Below the pieces are notes generated by a model. It searched no databases, was not told the DNA's origin, and worked only from the letters and a program-made list of their open reading frames with translations. Positions 8,970 through 17,925 of a stretch of 64,000 bases of DNA are shown here, in pieces. The translations under genes were made by a program, and so were the position numbers. Numbering within the stretch: the first letter of the stretch is position 1; each line of letters starts with the position of its first letter. Origin of the DNA: Leishmania mexicana MHOM/GT/2001/U1103 (taxonomy: Eukaryota > Euglenozoa > Kinetoplastea > Trypanosomatida > Trypanosomatidae); the NCBI RefSeq assembly GCF_000234665.1, contig NC_018320.1, forward strand, positions 1-64,000, written 5' to 3'.

Positions 8970-10943
8970 CTAATCCAAAAGAAGTGCACGCACCGCGAGG
9001 CGTGGGTGGAACCACGCCTTTTCCTCCTCGCCCTCCGGCGCCTCACACATGGATATTGCGGCGCGCTTTGCAAGCTTTAGAATCTTGTCATCCTGCGTGA
9101 TGTAATTCCGGAGGGTGGAGGTAATAGGGGCGAAGGGCGGGATGATATACTCTTCCAGCGCGCTGTGCTTGCCGAGCTCCGCCAGATAGGCACGACGCTC
9201 TTCTGGGAGCGAGTCCGCGCTAATGCAGGGCGCTTGGAGCTGTGCCGTGGGTTTTTTGGTGTTAGTGACGGTGTGGAAGCGTGCGCTGTCCATCTTGCGC
9301 TCGCGGGCAGACTGCATCTGCATCGAGTCGGCGTTGCAGGGAAGGAGCAGAATGCTGCTTCCCTTCATGCCCATACGACCCACGCGGCCAACGCGATGGA
9401 TGTACGACTGCACAGTGGCCGGTGGCTCAAAGTGGTATACATAGTCGACATCCCGCACATCGAGCCCAAAGGCGGCAACATCGGTGCAGAGGAGAATGGC
9501 CCCCGTGCCCATGTTCACGGTGCCGTCGCGCTTCCAGCCGCTCGTGAAGACCTGGTTCTTCTTCTCTGCGTCTGAGAGGGCTTTCTTCGGCTTGCGGGCC
9601 GCATTGCTGCGACTCACGTGGGTCAGAAACTGGTTGTACTGATCGATGCGGGCACTTTCCGTCATGCCCTCGTACATCACAAACACCTTTGGTATGTACA
9701 GGAGGGGGCGTGTGCCCTGGCACAGGACAGAGAAAAGCCGCTGCACGAACAGAAGAACACGAAAGTTGTTGAAGAAGACAAAGTGCTTCTTCGACGCGTG
9801 CAGGTTCATGAGCTGGACAAAATACGGCAGAAAGTTCGCGGCGTCGCATACGACAAAGCGGTTGGTCAGCTGTGAGACAAAGTCGTCGTTGGACCGCAGC
9901 GCCAGCGTGTGCAAGGTACTGCCACAGTTCGCGCACACCTTCTCAGCATAAACCTTGAGCAAAGGCGAGGTGGCGACAGTGGCGCCGACAAACGCGAAGT
10001 CCATCCACAGCCGTGCGCCGGCTTGCCCGGTCTCATTCACCCGCACCGGCCGCTTCTTCGCGGCTGACTTGCGGCGGCGCGGTGATGGGCTCACAGGGTC
10101 ATGGGTACGTCCATAGGCAGCCACGAACTGCTGCACCGTGTTGCGCATGTCGGGGGAGTTGTAGAGCAGGTCTGCCTCGTCAAGGACGACAACGAACCGC
10201 GCTTCCATTGTGGAGTGGAAGCGTACACTATCACGAGAGACACTGCCCATCTCTGCATCGGTGTTTGCTTGCGTTCTGCGAGCAAGGTAACGTTGCCGCG
10301 TTGCCTCGTCTTGCTGCGCCAGCAAGTCCGCCATGTCATCACTGGACGGGCTGAGTGTCGCTTTCTGCGCCTCCTCCAGCAGCGGGAGCAGCTCGTCAAA
10401 GTCCTTCGGAGTCGTCACGAGGATAGTGCCCGCACCACGGGCCCCGCGCTGGAGGTGCTGCAGTACTGCCGCTGGCTTCTGCACAACGCCGTCGCAGAGG
10501 ACGAACTGGATGTTGAAGGGGTAGCGAGCCGCCAGGCTGCGGCCGACCACGAATGTCTGCTCAGCCAGCGTGCGCGACGGCGAGAAGATGACGCCGAGCA
10601 CGTGACGAAACAGGGGTGGTCGCTGATGCGACGCTACATATGCTTCGCAGGATCGCACGCACCGCTCCATGATGGGGAGAAGAAACGCGAGGGTCTTACC
10701 ACTTCCCGTTGGCGCCTCGACAACAGCGCTTGCACCTGGTTGAGTGAGGGCACGCAGCGCGAGTGCTTGCACGGGAGTGGCATGGGAAAAGAAGAAGACA
10801 TTTTTCAAGGCGAAGATGGATGCCTTGTGCAGTTCCGGTCGAACATCCTCCCACGGTAGCTCCAGCGCATCGTCGTGCCACGTCTTCTCCTCCGGCTCCC
10901 ATGTGCGCCGAACACGCTTTGCAGTGAGGGCGGTGAGCAACAT
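8970..10943 (-). CDS. DEAD-box ATP-dependent RNA helicase
   Basis: This 657-residue helicase has both RecA-like domains. Visible motifs are the Q-motif region (HATPVQALALRALTQPG), Walker A APTGSGKT (near residue 75), Ia-type SPSRTLAEQ, the DEAD box VLDEADLL (near 251), a variant motif III reading GATVATS rather than plain SAT, and motif VI HRVGRVGRMG (near 516). The spacer between motifs Ib and II is expanded by a charged insert (around QQDEATRQRYLARRTQ), which makes the protein longer than a minimal DEAD-box core. The subfamily is not obvious. Ribosome biogenesis or mitochondrial RNA work are both possible, and the N-terminus MLLTALTAKRVRRTW could be a short import signal. The start at 10943 follows a long low-complexity leader that contains a poly-C run. 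Confidence 0.88.
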   Translation of the reverse strand: MLLTALTAKRVRRTWEPEEKTWHDDALELPWEDVRPELHKASIFALKNVFFFSHATPVQALALRALTQPGASAVVEAPTGSGKTLAFLLPIMERCVRSCEAYVASHQRPPLFRHVLGVIFSPSRTLAEQTFVVGRSLAARYPFNIQFVLCDGVVQKPAAVLQHLQRGARGAGTILVTTPKDFDELLPLLEEAQKATLSPSSDDMADLLAQQDEATRQRYLARRTQANTDAEMGSVSRDSVRFHSTMEARFVVVLDEADLLYNSPDMRNTVQQFVAAYGRTHDPVSPSPRRRKSAAKKRPVRVNETGQAGARLWMDFAFVGATVATSPLLKVYAEKVCANCGSTLHTLALRSNDDFVSQLTNRFVVCDAANFLPYFVQLMNLHASKKHFVFFNNFRVLLFVQRLFSVLCQGTRPLLYIPKVFVMYEGMTESARIDQYNQFLTHVSRSNAARKPKKALSDAEKKNQVFTSGWKRDGTVNMGTGAILLCTDVAAFGLDVRDVDYVYHFEPPATVQSYIHRVGRVGRMGMKGSSILLLPCNADSMQMQSARERKMDSARFHTVTNTKKPTAQLQAPCISADSLPEERRAYLAELGKHSALEEYIIPPFAPITSTLRNYITQDDKILKLAKRAAISMCEAPEGEEEKAWFHPRLAVRALLLD

Positions 10944-11910
10944 AACAACAGCACTGAGCGTCGAGTGGCGCGCAGATGGACGTTGTGCCTTGGGGGGGGG
11001 GGGCAACAGGGAACAAGACGCGAATATCCATGCGAGAGCAATCGAAAGGGTCGAAAGGCGCGTGGGCAAGTCGCCCCGGCGCGAGGACCACAGACGAACT
11101 CGACGAAGCAGGGAATAGACGAGACGAGAAGAGGACATGTGATCACAGAGAAAGAGTGAAAGTGGGTAGAGAAAGTGATTCCGCGCACGCGAGAGGCGGA
11201 GGAGTGTGTGGTGGCGACAACGTATAGGGAGTAAGCTGCTCACGCGCACGCGCAAGGACAGGCTCATGCACCTGAGCAGCAAGTGAAATGGATAAACTCA
11301 TGGGAGAACCGCACGAGCAGGTGACGTTCATCGGCCACCGGCGCTGTGGCAGCTCTGGTCCCTGTGGCATTCGCAGGGACGCCGCCCACGCGTCTCCTGC
11401 GTCGACAACGCATCGAGTCATGCCGAGGATGTTGTCGAACGGGTCCATCTCTCTCCCCGTTCCATTCGTGTTGGGCTTGGCGCACCATGCGTCAGGTGTA
11501 GGACAGACGTAAGTGCTACGACAAGCAGAAAAGGATGAGCACAAGTACGTACACAGACAGCCTCTGTACGAAGAAAATGAGATGGACATGGGTGGAAAGG
11601 GGCATACACTCCGTCACCCCTCCGTCCGCCGCGTCCGCCCTCCTTCGCTCTTGTCAACTCCTTCTTCCTGGCACATGTGCGTCTCCATCGTACGCCCCCA
11701 TCGTCCATTGGATGGGCCCCAACAGCGGCCGTGCTTTAGTGGGCAGAGATGAGGGGATGACTAGATGTCGGCACAACATCATCCGTCACATCTGACCCCA
11801 GTGGTGTCTGCGCGTTCCTCTTTCGACACCACTCCTGCACACCAGCAGGCGGGTGAGCCCCCCGCCCTGTGCGAGGCCGGCATAAAAAGGAGGGCAATGA
11901 AGATGTCATC
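10944..11910. other. Intergenic region between PEX6 and DEAD-box genes
   Basis: It contains a run of about a dozen G on the printed strand near 10992-11003 and a purine-rich tract at 11146-11180. Both are pyrimidine tracts on the transcript strand before the helicase start. The remainder is the PEX6 trailer. No gene is supported. Confidence 0.5.
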
Positions 11911-14790
11911 CTACTTCTTCGTGGACTTGTCAAACGTCCGCCTGAGGGCTTCGTACTTCTGTAGGTCTGCCTTCGTCACAGAGGGTTTCAGCTGCGCTCG
12001 AGCACGGAGGAAGTGTTGCAGGCAGACCGTTATCGGCCTCCGCTCCTCCTCGGCCGCCGCCGTCGCAGGTGGCAGTTCAGCATCAGGAGTGCTAGCATCC
12101 GCGGTCTCCGCTACCGCGGATGTCGCGATCCGCTGTTGCACCTCCTCAAGGGCGTCCTCTACGGCAAACATCATGGCGTCCGAGCAGAGAGCGAAGAAGT
12201 CGGCACCGGTGTACACAAAGTCAAGCGGTTCCAGCACTGCCGAGAGATCAACGTCGGCGCTCATGTCGAACTTGCGGGTCAGAGCCTTTATTGCAAAGAG
12301 CTGCTCCTCGCGCGTAGACGGAATACCGAGGTAGCACAATCGATCGAAGCGGCCGGGGCGCAGGAGTGCGGGGTCGAGCAGGTCCGGTCGGTTTGTGGCT
12401 CCAATGATGAACACGTCTCCACTCGCCGTGCCGTCAGAGCGCTTCTGGCCAACGCCGTCCACTTCCACCAGGAGCTGCGATACAATGCGGTCCATGACGC
12501 CTCCGGCGTCGCCCTTCGCGCCACGCGCCGGCGCCAGTGCATCGATCTCGTCGAAGAAAACAATGCACGGCGAGTTGTCACGCGCCCGCTGAAAGAGGAG
12601 CCGAATATTCCTCTCACTCTCACCAACATACTGGTTAATCAGCTCCGGACCCTTGACGGATATAAAGTTCATGCTCATCTCTGTGGCGACAGCCTTCGCC
12701 AGAAGCGTCTTCCCGCAGCCGGGAGGCCCGTAAAAGAGAACCCCGGTGCGCTTCTTCATGCCCTTCTCGAACACCTCAGGGTATAGGATGGGGAACTGAA
12801 TCATCTCGCGCAACTCCCGCTTGGCTTCCTCCAGGCCGCCCACGTCGCCCCAGCGAACGGGCTGCAGCTTGGTGGAGACCATGCTGTACCCGTGCGACTT
12901 GAGGTAGGACTGCACCACGGACTCGCACGAGACGTCGCTGACGACCGCCAATGCCTCTCCGGTGCACCGCGCGCACTGCGCTGCATCGCACACGCACGCC
13001 TCCACAAGCGACAATATGTCGGCATACGTCAGACCTACTGCCCAGCCCGCGAGCGTCTTGGGTGGCAGAAGGACGCTCGCATGCACACGATGGTGCGCGC
13101 AGCTCCACTGCAGCAGTGGCGCGATGAACGCTGCGCGGTCCTCCTCAGATGGGTTGCCGCACTCCAGCACACCGTCTGCGTTGGTGGCACGAGCTGCGAT
13201 CATGGGTGGTACAGCGTCCATCGATTCGCACAGAAGAAAGAGGATGCGAGGTCCTGGCGGTGGACCCCCGGCCACCAGCGCTCGGACGCCGCTGCTCGGC
13301 TCGTCGAGCACCGATAAAAAGTGCGGACACAGATCCGCTATTCTGTGCGCGTTGTGGACAATCAGTACCGTCGCCGCACCGCATAGCTCGCCGAGAAACG
13401 TCCGGGTCAACATCTCCAGCTCCGCCTCCTCCATCGCCTCCACGGAGGCGAGGAGGCAGGGAAGGCCAAACTCTGCAGCGGCGCACTCGACAAACTCGCG
13501 CGGCAGGTTCTCCTTTACTCCGTGAACAACAAAAGTGTGCACGTCGTGCTCCAGTGACGGCGTCACAACACGGCGCAGTTCACCACAGAGGCGAGCGTAC
13601 ACCTCAACATGGGCAAGTCCGTGTGCTGGGGATGGGGCCCAGATCGGTGTGGGTTCCCACACTCGGCTGTTTCGCTGGTGCACGAGCGCCACCTCCACGG
13701 CGTCTGCCTCGCCGCCGCAGTTGCGGAGAACACCAAATGACACTGGGGTGCCACTCCTCTCCAGACGCACCACGCGCAGGGCAAGAAGGTGGAGGCAGGA
13801 GGCGTTTTCATCCACCCACGTTTCGTTCCATTTGCGGACCTTGTGAGACAGCACGCGCGCCACACACTCCAACACATCCACGCCTTCCAGTCGCCGCGCC
13901 ACTGCGTGGAGCGTGTCCTTTTCAAGGTAGAGTACGTCGCCGGTGCTGACGAGGCGTCCCTCCCAGGCGGCAGCTGAGGCGGCGCCGAAGAGTGCGCACA
14001 AGTCAGCGTAGTGGAGCCCGTAGAGCTCTGTCAGAGCCGCATCGTTCACAGCAGGGCAAAGGACGATCTTCGTGAGAGCGTGCGTCTGTGCGGCACCCGA
14101 TCTGTGAAGAAGCTCTCCGGAGTCATCTTCTACAGGCTGGAAGGCATCCACAGGAAGGCACAACACCGTGTTCGAGTAGTCGAACGACTGCGCGGACGAC
14201 ATCAACACCTGTGACGGATGACTGTAGAAGGCGGCGCGCACGTTTCGGAAGAGCTCGGCGCCCACCATCATCATTGCGTCAGAGGACGAGCCTGTGGGCG
14301 TGGGCCTTAACTCATTCACCACAAACACGCATTTGTGGCAGCCGCCGCTCACCCTCACGAGAGCCTCGTCCTCGATGAGCAGGTTCTCGAGGGCGCGTGG
14401 TGTGGCGAGCGCCGTTGAGCCGCGGAGGCTCTTGTCCAGACGCACAGCGACACACGCGTCCGGGACGTCATTGTGGTAGGCCTCTCCCGAGACGTCCTTG
14501 TCCGTTCTGTCACCAACAATGGGAGCGGGAGGGAGAACCACCATTGTTACTGCCGTGTCAGCGCTCAGACTGCAGTGGGTGGACGGGATCAGGTCCACGA
14601 CACGCAGGGAAGGGTAGGCGTCTGTGCCAGCCACAATCTGATGCAGGTGCAGAGTCGCGTGATTCTGCGCAATCTCCGACTGCAGCGAGTACGTCCCTGG
14701 TGGCTTGCCCATCACCGCCTTGTATCCCTCGTCTGTCAGCGCGCGAAAGATGCAGCGCGTCATGGGCAAGTAGGCGCTATTCGGGGTCAT
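11911..14790 (-). CDS. PEX6: Peroxin 6, AAA ATPase for peroxisome/glycosome import
   Basis: This 959-residue type II AAA protein is best read as PEX6, which with PEX1 forms the hexamer that extracts ubiquitinated PEX5 from the glycosomal membrane. The second AAA domain is complete: the [21 protein letters not shown] entry, Walker A GPPGCGKT (about 688-695), Walker [11 protein letters not shown] (about 740-750), sensor [21 protein letters not shown] (about 796-816), and [14 protein letters not shown], a PEX6-type signature. The first AAA domain (about 390-600) is degenerate. Its P-loop position reads [11 protein letters not shown] and its Walker B reads VLIVHNAH, without the acidic pair. The N-terminal 350 residues are divergent. 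No peroxisomal targeting signal is expected in this family and none is seen. PEX1 or CDC48 are less likely given the ALCSDAMM signature and the single active ATPase site. Confidence 0.88.
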   Translation of the reverse strand: MTPNSAYLPMTRCIFRALTDEGYKAVMGKPPGTYSLQSEIAQNHATLHLHQIVAGTDAYPSLRVVDLIPSTHCSLSADTAVTMVVLPPAPIVGDRTDKDVSGEAYHNDVPDACVAVRLDKSLRGSTALATPRALENLLIEDEALVRVSGGCHKCVFVVNELRPTPTGSSSDAMMMVGAELFRNVRAAFYSHPSQVLMSSAQSFDYSNTVLCLPVDAFQPVEDDSGELLHRSGAAQTHALTKIVLCPAVNDAALTELYGLHYADLCALFGAASAAAWEGRLVSTGDVLYLEKDTLHAVARRLEGVDVLECVARVLSHKVRKWNETWVDENASCLHLLALRVVRLERSGTPVSFGVLRNCGGEADAVEVALVHQRNSRVWEPTPIWAPSPAHGLAHVEVYARLCGELRRVVTPSLEHDVHTFVVHGVKENLPREFVECAAAEFGLPCLLASVEAMEEAELEMLTRTFLGELCGAATVLIVHNAHRIADLCPHFLSVLDEPSSGVRALVAGGPPPGPRILFLLCESMDAVPPMIAARATNADGVLECGNPSEEDRAAFIAPLLQWSCAHHRVHASVLLPPKTLAGWAVGLTYADILSLVEACVCDAAQCARCTGEALAVVSDVSCESVVQSYLKSHGYSMVSTKLQPVRWGDVGGLEEAKRELREMIQFPILYPEVFEKGMKKRTGVLFYGPPGCGKTLLAKAVATEMSMNFISVKGPELINQYVGESERNIRLLFQRARDNSPCIVFFDEIDALAPARGAKGDAGGVMDRIVSQLLVEVDGVGQKRSDGTASGDVFIIGATNRPDLLDPALLRPGRFDRLCYLGIPSTREEQLFAIKALTRKFDMSADVDLSAVLEPLDFVYTGADFFALCSDAMMFAVEDALEEVQQRIATSAVAETADASTPDAELPPATAAAEEERRPITVCLQHFLRARAQLKPSVTKADLQKYEALRRTFDKSTKK

Positions 14791-15324
14791 TATGTGCGCA
14801 ATCGCGTGTCAGCGATGGAGAGCAGCACAGCGGCAAAGAACGCCGTCAAAACACGTTGTGGCGAATGGCTGACTCCGTCACGCCACCAGCGCCAAAGAAA
14901 AGCAGAGTTCTGCAGGCAGCCAGAAAAATGAGAAAAGCAGCGGCTCAGGAGGCGAGGAGAGGAGAGGAGGGGTGAAGAGGGGAGAGGTCGGAGTGGGAAG
15001 GAATAAAGAAGGAATATGGAGGCCGACAGCTGTGACCTTCTGGAGGGTGGTGCGCGCACGATGGATAGAGATAGAGGTGCAAGTTCCGGCAGCAGCAGGG
15101 AAAAGGAATGCAACGATGCTGCAGAGCCTCTCGCCAGGCGGTGCAGCCCACATCACTGGATCACCGCGGCTCTTTAAACCATTGCGGCCGTCAGGCGTTT
15201 CGTGGGTGTGGGTACTCTGCTCCTGTTTTCGTTTTTCGTTCTCGGTTTTGCCGTCGACCGCGGCAGTTGGCGGTGCACCGCATGATCGGACACACAACGC
15301 CTGCGCCGCATCGTCTTCCCTTGT
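14791..15324. other. Intergenic region between hypothetical gene and PEX6
   Basis: Besides the splicing tract listed separately, this stretch shows nothing I can identify. Confidence 0.5.
14947..14988 (-). promoter_or_regulatory. Putative polypyrimidine tract upstream of PEX6
   Basis: A long G/A run on the printed strand (repeated GGAGA steps) gives a C/U tract about 160 bases before the PEX6 ATG. Confidence 0.5.
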
Positions 15325-16524
15325 TCAACTGCACACCGCGGGACTCGGCGAGGCTTGGCCCCCGTTTGGTGCGACATGTGCGCCGCGGAAGAGAAATGGG
15401 CTGGTTCGCCGTTGGAGTGGCACATTTCCCGCGTCCAGGAGGTCGAAGAAATTGCCGCAGACGGTGAGCACAGCGACAAGATACCCCTGTCGGACGCTCG
15501 AGACTACGTTGAGTCCGTGCAGCAGCTGAGAGTAGCCGGTGGCGTATGCGTTCCGCTTCAGATTCGCACACGCCTGTGTCTCAGGCGCCGCACTCTGTAG
15601 AACCTTGCACCATCGCACGTGCGAGTTCTCGGTCAGGTCACGATCGCGGCAGTCGCAGCACTTCCGCAGCGTCCACATTGTCGCCTCTAGCAGGAGCTGC
15701 TGCCGGTAGGGCGGCAGTCGCAGCAGCGTCACACTGCGCAGGCGCATTGCGGGCAGAATGAGCGCGTGCAGTGTTGCCTGCTGGGCCAACTCCGTGTAAA
15801 GGCAGCTTGCAATGACCCCGGGATCCCCCATGCTGTCGCGGCATAGCGCGCGCACCAGCTCCTCTGGGACCTCGGCACAAAGCGCCTGGACATCGCTTGT
15901 ATTGGGAGGTATGTGAACGCTGAGACACCGTCCCACGGAGGTGCTCGAGAGAGCAAAGTCGCGCTTGTCCAGCCCTGCCGCGGACAGCGACTCGAAAAGT
16001 CGCGCGGCTCCGGCAGAAGGCAATCCCTTTGCTCTCGCCACCCCAACTGGGATGTAACTTGGCAGTATATACTCCACCTCCTGACGCGCCTTTTCGTCTC
16101 TGCTCAGAGACAGCGGTGCAACACGCACTACGGGATTGTTGGAGATCGTGTAGAGGCCCGCTTCACGAAACGGGTCCAAGCCCAGTGCTCCCACCTCGCC
16201 CCGCGGCCTCGGAGACGTCATCGCGTACCCGACAAACGGGGCTTCATCGCGGCTCCTCTTTCCGCCCTCTCTGGGGGAGGGAACAGTAACAGAGCGGCGA
16301 CGAGGTGACGATTCACTGCGCACCTCCGATGCAATGCCGCCGCGAAAGGTCTCCAGGTATTGTAGTTCGACATCAATAGCCTCCAAGCGTTGCTCCATTC
16401 GCCGTTGAACCTCTGCCAGCTGGCGCAGGAGAGCGTCCCACGCGGTATGCTGTAGACACGTCGCGTGAAGTACCTCGGCTGGCGAGGAGGAGGCAGCTTC
16501 CTGGGTCATGTCTGGCTCGTCCAT
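15325..16524 (-). CDS. Conserved-looking hypothetical protein, 399 residues
   Basis: I do not recognise the family. The protein begins with a short coiled coil (about residues 20-60, LRQLAEVQRRMEQRLEAIDV), followed by a Ser/Arg/Pro-rich linker (70-120). A mainly helical C-terminal half from about 130 contains VGRCLSVHIPP, CLYTELAQQATLHALILPAM and a Cys/Trp/Arg-rich helix WTLRKCCDCRDRDL. There is no signal peptide or membrane span. The frame is open to 16641, but the chosen ATG at 16524 (MDEPDMTQEAA) gives an ordinary acidic start. Codon use resembles the neighbours, which supports a real gene. The coiled coil hints at a structural or complex subunit role. Confidence 0.7.
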   Translation of the reverse strand: MDEPDMTQEAASSSPAEVLHATCLQHTAWDALLRQLAEVQRRMEQRLEAIDVELQYLETFRGGIASEVRSESSPRRRSVTVPSPREGGKRSRDEAPFVGYAMTSPRPRGEVGALGLDPFREAGLYTISNNPVVRVAPLSLSRDEKARQEVEYILPSYIPVGVARAKGLPSAGAARLFESLSAAGLDKRDFALSSTSVGRCLSVHIPPNTSDVQALCAEVPEELVRALCRDSMGDPGVIASCLYTELAQQATLHALILPAMRLRSVTLLRLPPYRQQLLLEATMWTLRKCCDCRDRDLTENSHVRWCKVLQSAAPETQACANLKRNAYATGYSQLLHGLNVVSSVRQGYLVAVLTVCGNFFDLLDAGNVPLQRRTSPFLFRGAHVAPNGGQASPSPAVCS

Positions 16525-17925
16525 GATCCTGCCACCTAATGGCAGCAGCCCCAGAAACGGTAGTTTAAGAACGCACTGAACGAGGTGGAGTAGTGGGGGT
16601 GTGATCGACAGAGGGCGTGAGCCGTCGCGAAACAGAGACACCGCGACAAGAGAAATGGTTGTGGAGCAGAGGGGCCCGGCTGCGATGGCTGAAAGGCCGT
16701 AGCAAGACGAGGTACGACGGGACGGAGCGCCAACGGAGCTGTGGGCCGTGCACGTGTCTGACTCCCCTCACGCTGCAGTTTGAGAGGAACGGCGCTGTCA
16801 CACACACACACGCATCATCCTTCTCACCCGCCCGTGCGCAAAGTGCCCAACAATGTAAAGGCATTCACTCACAGAAAGGCGATGCACTCGCAGCAGCATG
16901 GCTGCACCAAAGCGCTTGCAGGGCGCAAGTCGTCGCAGAAGTCCTCTCGCGACTACAGCACACGGACACGTTAGCAAACTTTGGGATGTTTTGGGAATGC
17001 GGCTCGTTTTACTTTCGATTCAAAGCGTTTACTCTCCGCCATTGTGGCATGGCTCCAGCGCTACTCGACCTCACACACACACAGGGTCTGTCACATGCCC
17101 CCGTCGCCTCGTGCGCTGGCAGCAGCGGTCACACGCGCTACAGCAATACAACGACCCTCTCATCCGAGAGCACGGCCTCTGCTTCGACGTTTGCCTGCCC
17201 ACCACCCGCTCCCCAGGTCACCGCACAGACGCTCCTCCATCATATCGGTCGCTACCTGCTGCATACCCCTCGGTGTGGCCCAGGCCCCCCTCCCATACAC
17301 ACACATACACAGCAGCAGTAGGCAGTGTGAGCGCCGGGGGGATACGCTCGAGGCGCATGGGCATCTTGGACACCACATATCAATGGTACAAACGTGCTCA
17401 CGCGGTCGCGGGTCGCCCCGACGCACAACGCCATCCAGGGCCTGACCGCGGACAGCAGCAGCGATACATCGCACCGACCTCCCCTCCCTCCCTCCCTACG
17501 CCGTCGACACTCCATCCTGCAACCAAGAGAAGTGGTTCGACACTGGCAGGGATAGGAGAGGAGGAGGGGCTCCTCAACTACTCCACACAGACAGAGAGAG
17601 TTTGGGGAGAGGGGGTTGCGCTGGACCATCAGATGCCACGCACTCAACAGTGCTCCCCTCCCCTCCCTCCACCATCATATCAGTGTAGGGGAGGAGGAGG
17701 CCGCGGAGGTGGGAAAGGAAAAGAAATCGTTCGCACAGAAAAGCAAGAACACCGCCGGCCCGCCAGCATGTGCATGATCGCCCCCCCCCTCACCTACATG
17801 TGATGGGACGCGTACGCCGGCAACGTAACTGATCGGGCGTGTCCTGTGGTTCGGTGTATGCTGCTCCGCAGCACTTCTTCTTGCGCTGACTGCTGTCGCG
17901 GTCACTGCGCTCGTCCGTTTACGTG
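16525..17925. other. Intergenic region between kelch gene and 399-residue gene
   Basis: It carries interspersed repeat copy A and its diverged flank, plus CA-rich and GGA-rich simple sequence. Open frames here come from the repeat and low-complexity DNA. No gene is supported. Confidence 0.55.
17296..17639 (-). mobile_element. Interspersed repeat copy A, SIDER-like
   Basis: About 340 bases here recur at 21167-21586, 43063-43384 and 63785-64000, always in the same orientation. Copies A and B differ at only about two positions over the shared 330 bases. The position in an intergenic or 3' untranslated region, the size and the noncoding nature fit SIDER-type degenerate retroposons of Leishmania. 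That identification is from memory and not proven. The left flank at about 17040-17085 resembles the CA-rich end of the other copies in diverged form, separated by some 200 unrelated bases. I place it on the minus strand because SIDERs usually lie in the sense of their host genes. Confidence 0.6.

Noticed and set aside
10101..10859. Plus-strand frame of 252 codons
   Set aside because: It lies wholly inside the DEAD-box gene on the other strand, which has clear helicase motifs. It is a GC-driven antisense shadow.
17520..17545. GGTTCGA motif resembling a tRNA gene B box inside the repeat
   Set aside because: No matching A box, acceptor stem or anticodon arm could be built around it.
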